Positions 26,674 to 33,674 of a DNA stretch of 37,090 nt are shown here, piece by piece. The notes under the pieces were generated by a model. It saw nothing but the letters and a program-made list of their open reading frames with translations, was not told where the DNA came from and did no database searches. The DNA is taken from positions 1-37,090 of the IMG/VR virus record IMGVR_UViG_3300048554_000369; one strand, 5' to 3'. Position 1 is the stretch's first letter; every line of letters starts with the position of its first letter. The DNA comes from a virus. The translations under genes were made by a program, and so were the position numbers.

Positions 26674-27873
26674 TTACCTTTTAGGCATATAGTTTGCCGT
26701 AATACCAAAAGGTGCTTTAATAGTTTCGTTACCATGTACTACAAACAATGTATCACAATAATTTTCGTCTCCCCATGATCCCCAAGGGTAACCATCAGTA
26801 AGTACTACTAGTTGATGCGGTGTAACGTCATTATATTTAAGCCACTCCCAGATACAGTCAAAGTCCGTTCCGCCACCACCTTGTATTGCATACTCGGACA
26901 TATCACGTCCATCATCTTGTGTAAAATTATCTTCGTTGTACACACTGGTATCAAACGTAATAACTTTAACATTATAAGCATCGAACTGATCCAATGACCC
27001 TTGTACAATACCTAAGAAGTCTGATAGTGTGCTATCCCAAATACTACCTGAGGCATCGAGTGCAATAACAACATCTAACTGCTCCCCTGGAAGATTACCC
27101 GGAAGTACTGCACCAGTATGCCAACCTTTTCTGTTAGGTCGCATCCAAGTGTAATCAGACTTTAACGAACTGCTAAACTGAATTTGAAAAAGCTCACGAA
27201 GATCTAATACTGGCTCAGTAATCTGTTTAACAAGACGTTTAACTTCACCAGGTACATTACTAGCACCTGCTTTATTAACTGCATCAATTACTGCTTCTTT
27301 CCACTCGTTTCTTAGAGCTTTTTTTTCTTCTGAAGAAAGTTTTTTAAACTTAGGCTTTCCGTCACTACTGTTACCACCTTGTCCTTGTTGCTCATCGCCC
27401 TCACCATCTAGGTCTAAATGATCGTCAAGTGTCTGTTGCACTTCGGCATTATTATCAAACAGTTTATCATATACTTCATCAGCAGTATGATTTTCATACT
27501 GACGATCAACTAGTATAGGAACAGTAGTAATTGTTTTACCTACATTTTCTCGAACAAGCATATTATTGATAATATAGTCACCAGCCATATTCCATAGCCC
27601 TGGATCTCTATTACCACGCCTTGTCATATGTTCGTAAATAATATGTCCAACTTCGTGTGCAAACCCAAATACACATTCTTGATCATCTAGTTTTAATACA
27701 AACTCTGAGTTATAATAAAACTTACGACCATCAGTAGCAATAGTTTGACACCAAGGTGCTTCTTCTAGTACTAGTCTAGCACTCAAAGGACCCCAGAAAG
27801 GATACTTTAGAAGCATAGTAATTCTTGCTTTGATTAATTTTTCTTTTGCTTTTTCTGCGATATCTTGGGTCAT
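26674..27873 (-). CDS. VWA-like putative metallopeptidase (DUF2201 type)
   Basis: A 399-residue protein. The ATG at 27873 is preferred over an upstream in-frame start because GGAG precedes it by eight bases and the promoter at 27903-27931 would not transcribe the longer form. The N-terminal half has H73-E-V-G-H77 (FAHEVGHIIYEH), a zinc peptidase-type site. The middle (about 150-185) is an acidic and Gln/Gly-rich linker. The C-terminal half is a von Willebrand A-like domain with a MIDAS motif D273-A-S-G-S277 and later a T-D-G-Y. Such proteins are paired with MoxR AAA+ ATPases, and one is encoded at 29141. Peptidase or metal-insertion chaperone role; the target is unknown. Confidence 0.8.
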   Translation of the reverse strand: MTQDIAEKAKEKLIKARITMLLKYPFWGPLSARLVLEEAPWCQTIATDGRKFYYNSEFVLKLDDQECVFGFAHEVGHIIYEHMTRRGNRDPGLWNMAGDYIINNMLVRENVGKTITTVPILVDRQYENHTADEVYDKLFDNNAEVQQTLDDHLDLDGEGDEQQGQGGNSSDGKPKFKKLSSEEKKALRNEWKEAVIDAVNKAGASNVPGEVKRLVKQITEPVLDLRELFQIQFSSSLKSDYTWMRPNRKGWHTGAVLPGNLPGEQLDVVIALDASGSIWDSTLSDFLGIVQGSLDQFDAYNVKVITFDTSVYNEDNFTQDDGRDMSEYAIQGGGGTDFDCIWEWLKYNDVTPHQLVVLTDGYPWGSWGDENYCDTLFVVHGNETIKAPFGITANYMPKR

Positions 27874-27902
27874 GTGTGGCTCCATTTCCTTATTGTTCTT
27901 AT

Positions 27903-27931
27903 AATATAGCATATGCTGGCCCTAAGGTCAA
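27903..27931 (-). promoter_or_regulatory. Sigma70-type promoter of the VWA gene
   Basis: On the minus strand TTGACC (27926-27931), 17 bases, then TATATT (27903-27908). The start of transcription would be near 27896, about 23 bases before the ATG at 27873. The -35 box is inside CAGGTTGACCTTA. Confidence 0.75.
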
Positions 27932-27939
27932 CCTGTTTT

Positions 27940-28548
27940 TTACTTTATGTTGTTAAAATTGTATGGAATATTAATTACTCCAACTTGCTTTAAGTTGTTA
28001 TTTACTACAAGCATCTGTCCATTGTCTGCCTTAAAGCCTGAAAACACAGATTTCATTACTTTGAAATGTGTAAAAACAAACAAGTTTCCTTTACCGTTCC
28101 AGGATTTAATTATATCTCTCATCTGTTTTACTTTTTGATCTTTCTTCCAATTCTTTGCCTGGAACAGGTTATTCTTCTCAAACTCTATTCCTGCAATTTC
28201 AGCAGTTTCCCAACATCTACAAATAGGACTTGCATATGCTTTTTCAATTCCAATGTTGTTTTCTCTTATAAAATTACCAAGATCTTCTGCCTGCTTTTTG
28301 CCTTCTGAAAGTAAATTTCTTTGTTGTTCGCATGGCTTTTTACCATCGTAACCTTTAGTCATATTACCTTCTACTTTAGGTGCATAAGTGTGTCTTACAA
28401 ATACTATCATACCACCTTTTTTCAAAGAGTTTATTGCTTGTTCTTTATTAACTTCTTTTTGAAAAAATTTAGGCTTTGCTTCTGCAATAGTTATTGTTAG
28501 TAAAACTGTGAATATTATTACTAACATTATTGATAATTTCTTAAACAT
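27940..28548 (-). CDS. Exported histidine phosphatase family protein
   Basis: A 202-residue protein with a signal peptide (MFKKL, hydrophobic 6-20, cleavage likely after AEA at 24), so it should act in the periplasm. After it, V51-R52-H53 (FVRHTYAP) is the RHG-type box whose His forms the phosphohistidine, R111 follows in SPICRCWETA, and H161 (VFTHFKV) is the second catalytic His. The last G of RHG is replaced by T. The family removes phosphate from small molecules or proteins. With the PiT-like permease nearby, phosphate scavenging is a fair idea, but this is inference. GGAG lies six bases before the ATG. Confidence 0.75.
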   Translation of the reverse strand: MFKKLSIMLVIIFTVLLTITIAEAKPKFFQKEVNKEQAINSLKKGGMIVFVRHTYAPKVEGNMTKGYDGKKPCEQQRNLLSEGKKQAEDLGNFIRENNIGIEKAYASPICRCWETAEIAGIEFEKNNLFQAKNWKKDQKVKQMRDIIKSWNGKGNLFVFTHFKVMKSVFSGFKADNGQMLVVNNNLKQVGVINIPYNFNNIK

Positions 28549-28586
28549 GTGGCTCTCCGTGTTATTATTTTTATTATTATGTATAC

Positions 28587-28615
28587 ACTATACGACAAAC
28601 AGGACCAAAGGTCAA
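28587..28615 (-). promoter_or_regulatory. Sigma70-type promoter of the phosphatase gene
   Basis: TTGACC (28610-28615), 17 bases, TATAGT (28587-28592) on the minus strand, about 40 bases before the ATG at 28548. The -35 box overlaps the stop codon of the purS-like gene (28612). Confidence 0.75.
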
Positions 28616-28833
28616 CCTTTTATTATAAGGTAGTCTTCCATTGTTGGACTTATTAATGATTTGGCTATTGTTTCAACTTCGTCTGGTTTACATTCTAGGG
28701 TATACTTCAAGCCTATCCGCACATCAACCTCTACATCAAATCCTAGAGATTTTAATTCTTTATTTTTATCTTCACTAGACTTAAGGTGTACACCTTCTTT
28801 TAGGCTAGTAATTATAACGTATGACTGTTTCAT
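28612..28833 (-). CDS. purS: PurS-like subunit of phosphoribosylformylglycinamidine synthase
   Basis: A 73-residue protein. The order YVIITSLKEGVHLKSSEDKN, KSLGF-(D)-VEVDVRIG-(L)-K-Y-T-L-E and (S)-P-T-M-E-D-Y matches the PurS fold: a strand, the LKEGV turn, a helix, the V-x-D-V-R-x-G-K strand pair and the terminal P-x-x-E-D-Y. PurS joins PurL and PurQ in bacteria such as Bacillus and alphaproteobacteria to make FGAM in purine synthesis. The host would supply PurL and PurQ. No ribosome site is visible; it starts two bases after the preceding stop (TAAATG). Marine phages often carry purine genes, which supports the assignment. Confidence 0.75.
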   Translation of the reverse strand: MKQSYVIITSLKEGVHLKSSEDKNKELKSLGFDVEVDVRIGLKYTLECKPDEVETIAKSLISPTMEDYLIIKG

Positions 28834-29148
28834 TTAACACCAATCCGGTTGTGTCTGTATTTGATCTGGTTTAGATAGATCCCATAGCATAGCATCCTCA
28901 TCTTTCCTAAACCAAATTTCATGTTTAGTATAATCATAATCTAATTGTTTTAAATTATTATCTTTGCACCATTTCTTTAACCGCCATCTGGGTATCAGCT
29001 CAGTAGAGCGGCAGGACCAGCCAGTTCGTTGTTTGCGGAGCCACTCGCTAACTTCCGAAGATTGAGGAGGCTGGTCCTGCCATATTGTTCGAGCATCTGG
29101 GCCATATAACTTATCGCTTATAGCCCAGTCTCGAATTCTTTTAGTCAT
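28834..29148 (-). CDS. Hypothetical Trp/Arg-rich protein with GC-rich gene segment
   Basis: A 104-residue protein, ATGA-overlapping the moxR stop. It has nine or so Trp residues and a middle section (about 22-60, SSEVSEWLRKQRTGWSCRST) that is basic and may bind nucleic acid. The DNA coding for this section is about 57% GC over 120 bases, far above its neighbours, and includes a perfect 13-base inverted repeat (29010-29022 with 29069-29081). That suggests foreign origin or RNA structure under selection. No known family. Confidence 0.6.
   Translation of the reverse strand: MTKRIRDWAISDKLYGPDARTIWQDQPPQSSEVSEWLRKQRTGWSCRSTELIPRWRLKKWCKDNNLKQLDYDYTKHEIWFRKDEDAMLWDLSKPDQIQTQPDWC
29010..29081. repeat. 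Perfect 13-base inverted repeat inside a gene
   Basis: GGCAGGACCAGCC at 29010-29022 and its exact reverse complement at 29069-29081, with 46 bases between. The arms are 77% GC in an AT-rich genome. The repeat does not disturb the reading frame of the gene at 28834. Confidence 0.9.
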
Positions 29149-30250
29149 CTGTTAGCAAGTTTGCATAACGTTTAAAGAATTCCGGGAAGTTTGTCATTTT
29201 CTTACGATCAAAAATCACCTTATAATTTTTAAGAACAGTATGAGCACCCATGATAACCATTTCGGGTTCAAAGTTTTCCATACAAAAGCCTAACCAATTA
29301 TCAGCGGCCTTATTAAAGTCCTCATTTTTGCCAGAACGTTTAGCATCTTGATACTTTGTTCTAAGTTCGTAACACAATGAAACAACCAATGCATATGTAG
29401 CCGATACTTCTTTAGAATCAAACTTGGTAACCTTACCACTAAGTACATCTGCTGGATCTGGAAGATCTGCGGCATGCTTACGGTGAGACATAAATTTAAT
29501 TGCAATGCCTTCGCTTACAAGACCTGATACCATATCAGTATTAGCACTTTCTGACATATCGTCGTCAATCATATCTGATACAAAAGCCCAGGTACGAGGA
29601 GTAGCAAAAGCTCTGTCGTGCATTGTAGGATCAAAGTTAAAAAGATCACCTTTAAACTGTTTCAAGTAACCAACAACCTGAGGATGAATAGCATTATCAA
29701 TTGCCCACATCTCCCAGTCATCAAAGTCAACTCTCAACTCAATATGCAAGAATCTATTTGCTAATGGACTAGGCATCCTATAAGTAACACCTTTATCACC
29801 AAGTCTATTACCTGCGGCAATAATTACAACATTATCTGGCAAGTGATAAGATCCAACTTTACGATTAAGCACCAATTGATAAGCCGCGGCTTGTACTGCT
29901 GGAGGAGCACTATTAAGCTCGTCTAAGAAAAGAAAAATAATTTCATATTCTTTAGCAGTTTCCGCATTAGGCAATTCTGCTGGAGGTGCCCATTTCATAG
30001 TATTATCGTTAGCGGAGTAATATGGAACACCTTTAATATCTGTAGGGTCCATAAGTGCCATTCTCATATCAATAACAAGACTGTTATCAAATTCATTTGC
30101 AACTTGATCAACCATATCCGATTTACCAGAACCTGGAGGTCCCCAAATAAACACAGGACGTTTCTTGTTAACTGCTTTACGGATAATTGGCTTACACTCG
30201 CTAATTTTTAGAGTGTTTGGCTCATTTACTTTAGTTTCTGCTTGTCCCAT
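29141..30250 (-). CDS. MoxR-family AAA+ ATPase
   Basis: A 369-residue protein with GGAG nine bases upstream. Walker A G37-P-P-G-S-G-K-S44 (FIWGPPGSGKSDMV) and Walker B at about 105-112 (IIFLFLDELN) are intact, and an AAGNRLGD sensor-1-like Asn follows near 146-153. N-R-F-L-H-I-E-L near 168-175 is the arginine-finger region. MoxR ATPases couple ATP hydrolysis to assembly or metal loading of a partner with a VWA domain, which here is encoded at 26674. The two are separated by three genes and are each preceded by their own promoter and the same GGAGCCACA leader, so they are likely expressed together but not as one operon. Confidence 0.9.
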   Translation of the reverse strand: MGQAETKVNEPNTLKISECKPIIRKAVNKKRPVFIWGPPGSGKSDMVDQVANEFDNSLVIDMRMALMDPTDIKGVPYYSANDNTMKWAPPAELPNAETAKEYEIIFLFLDELNSAPPAVQAAAYQLVLNRKVGSYHLPDNVVIIAAGNRLGDKGVTYRMPSPLANRFLHIELRVDFDDWEMWAIDNAIHPQVVGYLKQFKGDLFNFDPTMHDRAFATPRTWAFVSDMIDDDMSESANTDMVSGLVSEGIAIKFMSHRKHAADLPDPADVLSGKVTKFDSKEVSATYALVVSLCYELRTKYQDAKRSGKNEDFNKAADNWLGFCMENFEPEMVIMGAHTVLKNYKVIFDRKKMTNFPEFFKRYANLLTDD

Positions 30251-30290
30251 TATGTGGCTCCTTATATGGGTTAATTTTAATTATGTTACT

Positions 30291-30319
30291 ACTATACACA
30301 CCTTATGCAGAAAGGTCAA
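30291..30319 (-). promoter_or_regulatory. Sigma70-type promoter of the moxR gene
   Basis: TTGACC (30314-30319), 17 bases, TATAGT (30291-30296) on the minus strand, about 41 bases before the ATG at 30250. The -35 box lies in the 3' end of the preceding gene. Confidence 0.75.
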
Positions 30320-30611
30320 CCTCTTTTTGCATATTTTCTGAAATATTTTCAATTACAACTACAGGGGTAACCATATCAACAAATGAACTAGCAAGAATTT
30401 CTTCTTTGTTCATTGCATAAGGAAGTTCAATAAACTTAACGTCAGTAAAACCATTACGGACCAAAGTTCGTGTACGCCTCTTGTCATTTGAGAAACGAAG
30501 TTTACCTCGACCCTTTTTACTGGTAGCAAAACCAACAAATTTAAATGTTTCACCTTTGGCAACTTCTTCAATTGCCGCTTCGAGAACTTCATTAGTAACG
30601 ATATCTGACAC
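30303..30611 (-). CDS. Hypothetical basic protein with GTG start
   Basis: A 102-residue protein. A GTG at 30611 with AAGGAG six bases before it is the best start; an in-frame TTG 27 bases upstream has no ribosome site. The middle (about 33-52, SKKGRGKLRFSNDKRRTRTL) is strongly basic and may bind nucleic acid. The C-terminal part has the strand pattern VVVIENI. Function unknown. It has its own promoter at 30669-30697. Confidence 0.6.
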   Translation of the reverse strand: MSDIVTNEVLEAAIEEVAKGETFKFVGFATSKKGRGKLRFSNDKRRTRTLVRNGFTDVKFIELPYAMNKEEILASSFVDMVTPVVVIENISENMQKEVDLSA

Positions 30612-30668
30612 TTTAATCTCCTTTAATTTAATAACCAATTACGCCATTCGCAACTGCATTATGTATAT

Positions 30669-30697
30669 AATATAACACACAGGTCCTAAAAGGTCAA
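30669..30697 (-). promoter_or_regulatory. Sigma70-type promoter of the gene at 30303
   Basis: TTGACC (30692-30697), 17 bases, TATATT (30669-30674) on the minus strand. The -35 box is in AAAGGTTGACCTTTT, whose AGGT and ACCT arms form an inverted pair. Confidence 0.8.
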
Positions 30698-30758
30698 CCT
30701 TTTTCTGGTTCTTTTTTTATTTTTTTTATTCTTCAATGATTACAATAACTTAGTCACG

Positions 30759-30791
30759 AAAAAACCCGTATACATTGTAGTATACGGGTTT
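30759..30791 (-). terminator. Rho-independent terminator
   Basis: Perfect 12-base stem AAACCCGTATAC / GTATACGGGTTT (30762-30773 and 30780-30791) with a six-base loop. On the minus strand it ends in a run of six T. It ends transcription of the acidic-protein gene at 30852, upstream of the promoter at 30669. Confidence 0.85.
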
Positions 30792-30818
30792 AATAACTCG
30801 CCAAAACTTAGGAGATAT

Positions 30819-30848
30819 AAAAAAAGCCCCTTTATAAAAGCGGACTTG
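30819..30848 (-). terminator. Second, imperfect terminator hairpin
   Basis: Directly after the stop at 30852 the minus strand reads CCGCTTT...AAAGGGG followed by C and seven T. The stem has one G-G mismatch. It forms a tandem pair with the perfect hairpin 30 bases further on. Confidence 0.45.
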
Positions 30849-30851
30849 TTA

Positions 30852-31379
30852 CTACTCTTTTCCTTCTGTACCTGGAGTGCTACCTTGAGTTTCCTCAGGC
30901 ATCATTGTTGCTTCAACTGCTGGTGCGTCAATGTTTGCATCCATTGGACCATCCATTCCTTCTTGCATTGGAGGCATGTCATCACCGGAGATACTATCGT
31001 ACTCCATACCGTAATCCATTTCCCATGTGTACTCATTAGACCAATCTGGCTCATCTGAATACATCCATTCTTCAGCATCGCAATCATAACAATAGTCTGT
31101 AGCGGCATTTCCGAACATATCATGCTCGTCCCACTCCCATTGTGATGGTTCCATCCAAACTTGCATTGGGGCGTCCCAATAAGCATCTTCACCAAAACCG
31201 TCTGGCTTGGCGTGTGTTGGTGTGTCTGGGTGCATATAATCACCCTCACATGGTCCGTGGAAGTTCATTTCGTACTCTTCGATTTCATGTGGTATTTCTG
31301 ACAACTTCATTGTTAGCTCATTTAACTTGTTGCTAATATCCCAAATCATGTCATATATTTCTATTCTTGGGTCAATCAT
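30852..31379 (-). CDS. Very acidic, Met- and Trp-rich protein
   Basis: A 175-residue protein with AGGAG before the ATG. I count 46 Asp and Glu against five Lys and Arg. It has a short helical N-terminus (about 1-37), then an extended Asp/Glu/Met/Trp/Tyr-rich region, a Cys pair in YCYDCDAEEW (about 96-105), and a Pro/Ala/Glu-rich tail. No enzyme motif. Extreme acidity is found in proteins that mimic DNA, in metal-binding proteins and in virion scaffolds; no choice can be made from sequence. Its strong terminator pair implies abundant transcription. Confidence 0.65.
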   Translation of the reverse strand: MIDPRIEIYDMIWDISNKLNELTMKLSEIPHEIEEYEMNFHGPCEGDYMHPDTPTHAKPDGFGEDAYWDAPMQVWMEPSQWEWDEHDMFGNAATDYCYDCDAEEWMYSDEPDWSNEYTWEMDYGMEYDSISGDDMPPMQEGMDGPMDANIDAPAVEATMMPEETQGSTPGTEGKE

Positions 31380-31401
31380 TTTAATCTCCTAAAAATATTT
31401 A

Positions 31402-31422
31402 GTTACGGCTCTATACCGTAAC
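31402..31422. repeat. Inverted repeat GTTACGG/CCGTAAC before the acidic gene
   Basis: A perfect seven-base stem (31402-31408 and 31416-31422) around a seven-base loop, in the 85-base gap between two minus-strand genes. It is followed on the minus strand by CTAAATATTTTT and AGGAG. It may terminate the gene at 31465 or act in the leader of the acidic gene. Confidence 0.5.
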
Positions 31423-31464
31423 ACCTATATTTACTGTATACGGGAGAAGTTACCGAAGTTAGGA

Positions 31465-31896
31465 CTAGAATTTTGCTAGGTCACGAACTGATTTAAGTAC
31501 CTTAGAAAGCATAGTAAAACTATTACTAGCCTTTTCTAATAGTTCGTTGTTTGGTCTAGTAGACAAAGAAGACTGCATAAAAGCAATTTGACCCATTTGA
31601 CTATAGTATGTCATACTAGGCCATTTACGTTTTTTAATATCCCATGCATCTATAAACAAACATTCTTCACCAATAGCTCGGAGAATTGGTTGTCTGGATC
31701 TACCTCTAGGAATAGAACGTGCTTCTAGTATTTTAATAGCAACAGATTCGCTACCTATGTCATTACGTTCGATTGTTCTTGCGATTGTGAAAACTAGGAA
31801 ATGTTCAATTTCTGGATCTAGGTATATAGGAGTAACCGAAGTTGCTTCTGTAACCAATTCCCAACCGGCCTTAATATAGGGGTTCCAGTCTTTCAT
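31465..31896 (-). CDS. Hypothetical protein (143 residues)
   Basis: A soluble protein, basic in the middle (SIPRGRSRQPILRAI, about 61-75) and helical at the C-terminus. The gene is preceded by a TAAATAAATA stretch only six bases before the ATG and by no clear ribosome site, so the leader may be very short. Family unknown. Neighbouring genes are also small and uncharacterised. Confidence 0.55.
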   Translation of the reverse strand: MKDWNPYIKAGWELVTEATSVTPIYLDPEIEHFLVFTIARTIERNDIGSESVAIKILEARSIPRGRSRQPILRAIGEECLFIDAWDIKKRKWPSMTYYSQMGQIAFMQSSLSTRPNNELLEKASNSFTMLSKVLKSVRDLAKF

Positions 31897-31908
31897 GTAT
31901 GTATTTAT

Positions 31909-32289
31909 TTAAAATTTACCTTGGCCTAACGTGCTTAAACTATTAAGCCATAGCATAATATCGTTGTTTACGAGCCGTACTTCTATGTTATCCGCCTCTC
32001 CAAATAGTCTCAAATACCCTGCACCTATATAGTAAGGCCAATCGCAATGATTTTGCAATCCTATTAAGTGTCCAGCATTTAAACGAAATCCAGTTGGTAA
32101 TTGATGAGAGTAATGAGTCCAATCTTTCCGCATAAGACTCCAACCAAAGCTAGTAAGTCTTAGACCTTTCTCCTTACCTTCAGTATAGTTTTTAAACATA
32201 CTATAAGGAGTAACTTCTGTGGTTTCCCACATACCTTGTCTCGGATTTTTGTCTATGTAATATTTAACTAGTTTATTTGCTAGATCCAT
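31909..32289 (-). CDS. Hypothetical protein (126 residues)
   Basis: I use the ATG at 32289, inside the 3' end of the previous gene (17-base overlap); TTG codons nine bases upstream are less likely. The middle part is rich in Trp, Tyr, His and Gly (DWTHYSHQLPTGFRLNAGH, about 56-74). An alpha/beta protein with no known motif. Confidence 0.55.
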   Translation of the reverse strand: MDLANKLVKYYIDKNPRQGMWETTEVTPYSMFKNYTEGKEKGLRLTSFGWSLMRKDWTHYSHQLPTGFRLNAGHLIGLQNHCDWPYYIGAGYLRLFGEADNIEVRLVNNDIMLWLNSLSTLGQGKF

Positions 32290-32575
32290 GCTCAACAATC
32301 TTTCTGCCGTTTTTTAATTCAACAACAGAAAAATCGTTTGTTCTAAATAATTTGTTTAATCGATCTGACAAGTTAAATGCATGTCCTGGATTAGAAAAGG
32401 ATACTTTCTTATATTTAGGTCCAGGATAAGATACAAGCGAGTTTAAAGTACGAAGATTAATAGGCTTGTCTTTGTGAAAGACAGCATATATTGCATCGGC
32501 ACTAAGTACCTCTTCTGACTTATATGTTGTTTGATCTGTATGTGTTAATATTACTGTAGGTTTAGGTCTGCTCAT
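32273..32575 (-). CDS. Hypothetical protein (100 residues)
   Basis: A small basic protein with GAAGGA upstream of the ATG. It overlaps the gene at 31909 and is therefore probably co-translated with it. A GATAAATA motif lies 20 bases before the ATG. Family not recognised. Confidence 0.55.
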   Translation of the reverse strand: MSRPKPTVILTHTDQTTYKSEEVLSADAIYAVFHKDKPINLRTLNSLVSYPGPKYKKVSFSNPGHAFNLSDRLNKLFRTNDFSVVELKNGRKIVEHGSSK

Positions 32576-32594
32576 AAATTTATTCCTTCAACTG

Positions 32595-32602
32595 TATTTA
32601 TC
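32595..32602 (-). promoter_or_regulatory. Possible late-type promoter motif GATAAATA
   Basis: Minus-strand GATAAATA between the exonuclease stop and the ATG at 32575, seven of eight bases matching the T4-type late consensus. Spacing to the ATG is about the same as for CTAAATA at 5035. Confidence 0.35.
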
Positions 32603-32631
32603 ATCAAAATACCGTTAAGTATACTTTTAAC

Positions 32632-33615
32632 CTACCCATATACGGAACTTAACCATTCAGAATGATGTTGTGCTTGATCTACAGCCTTTTGCATATCGTG
32701 TTTACCACAGAACTTCATAAAATGTATACCAACACCTTGTTTCTTAGGCACTTGTACTGCTTCTCCAATAGTAGAATCTAGTTCTTTAATAATATCTTCA
32801 GGTTGTGCATGTAGATCTATAATGCTAACATTACGTTCATAATCATCTCTAACTAAATGTTCTACGCCTTCGTGATCAGTCCAACGTTGTAGCATTAGAT
32901 TATTCCACATAAACCCTTTGTTATCTCTGTCTGCAAATGCCTCTTGTAGACCTACTTTATTCTTAGTACCTTTAGTACGAACACCAGGATATGCACTAAA
33001 AATATTATCAGACACATCGCCTCTCATACATTTTTCAAATAACATAAAGTCTGGATTAGGAGCCGCTTTTAATTCTTTTGTTTTCTTGTCCTTAACTGGT
33101 TTGCCTTTATCATCAAAGTAGCCATCAATAGTAGTCTTAATACCAGTTATACCATTGTACAAATCAACATTAGAAGCAATCAATTGTTCAAAGTCTTTGT
33201 CACTAGATACAATTACATGTCTATCGTTAGGGTGTAAATCAATCCAACGTGCAATTAAATCATCTGCTTCAACACCAGGATTCTGTAGTACTGTTACATT
33301 AGTACGTTTAGTTAGGTACTCTTTAAATACGTCAAAACTTTCCCAAAAGATCTTTTCTTCTTCTTGCTCTTTAACTGTAAGTTTTGCACGAGCATCTGAT
33401 CTTTGTGCCTTATAAGGAGGATATACATTCTTACGCCAACTACGTCCTTCAAAGCAACATACAACATGAGTAGCTTTTTGCTCACGCCATTGCTTTAAGA
33501 TACTAGCAAATATAATGTGATAACTCATTGCAACACGTTCTTCTGATGTACCATGGCGTATTACATGCCTAGCACGGAAAAACAAGTTAGCGGCGTCAAC
33601 TAATAGAAATGACAT
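32632..33615 (-). CDS. 5'-3' exonuclease / RNase H of the FEN (T4 Rnh) type
   Basis: A 327-residue protein with AGGAG before the ATG. D7 in FLLVDAAN, the WRKNVYPPYKAQR block (60-72), E116-A-D-D119, SSDKDF (137-142) and a G-D-V-S-D-N motif near 208-213 form the acidic metal site and the helix-hairpin of the flap nuclease family. T4 Rnh, the close model, removes RNA primers and flaps during lagging-strand synthesis. The role in phage replication is well supported. Its own sigma70-type promoter lies at 33646-33674. Confidence 0.9.
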   Translation of the reverse strand: MSFLLVDAANLFFRARHVIRHGTSEERVAMSYHIIFASILKQWREQKATHVVCCFEGRSWRKNVYPPYKAQRSDARAKLTVKEQEEEKIFWESFDVFKEYLTKRTNVTVLQNPGVEADDLIARWIDLHPNDRHVIVSSDKDFEQLIASNVDLYNGITGIKTTIDGYFDDKGKPVKDKKTKELKAAPNPDFMLFEKCMRGDVSDNIFSAYPGVRTKGTKNKVGLQEAFADRDNKGFMWNNLMLQRWTDHEGVEHLVRDDYERNVSIIDLHAQPEDIIKELDSTIGEAVQVPKKQGVGIHFMKFCGKHDMQKAVDQAQHHSEWLSSVYG

Positions 33616-33645
33616 AAACTTCTCCTAAAGTTTTATTGTTTTTAT

Positions 33646-33674
33646 AATATAGCACACTATTTTTTATTTGTCAA
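33646..33674 (-). promoter_or_regulatory. Sigma70-type promoter of the exonuclease gene
   Basis: TTGACA (33669-33674), 17 bases, TATATT (33646-33651) on the minus strand. The -35 box lies inside the last codons of the small gene at 33657. About 31 bases to the ATG at 33615. Confidence 0.8.

Noticed and set aside
28995-29045. tRNA-like string AGCTCAGTAGAGC on the + strand
   Set aside because: It resembles a D-arm but the loop is only four bases, and no matching anticodon arm, T arm or acceptor stem follows. The segment is inside a well-placed gene on the other strand.
31902-31911. TAAATAAATA before the gene at 31465 as a late promoter
   Set aside because: It ends only six bases from the ATG, leaving no room for a leader with a ribosome site. 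Probably AT-rich background.
32614-32631. Hairpin after the exonuclease gene as terminator
   Set aside because: GTTAAGTATACTTTTAAC is an AT-rich imperfect palindrome with a bulge and only a short T run, so it is unlikely to be stable.
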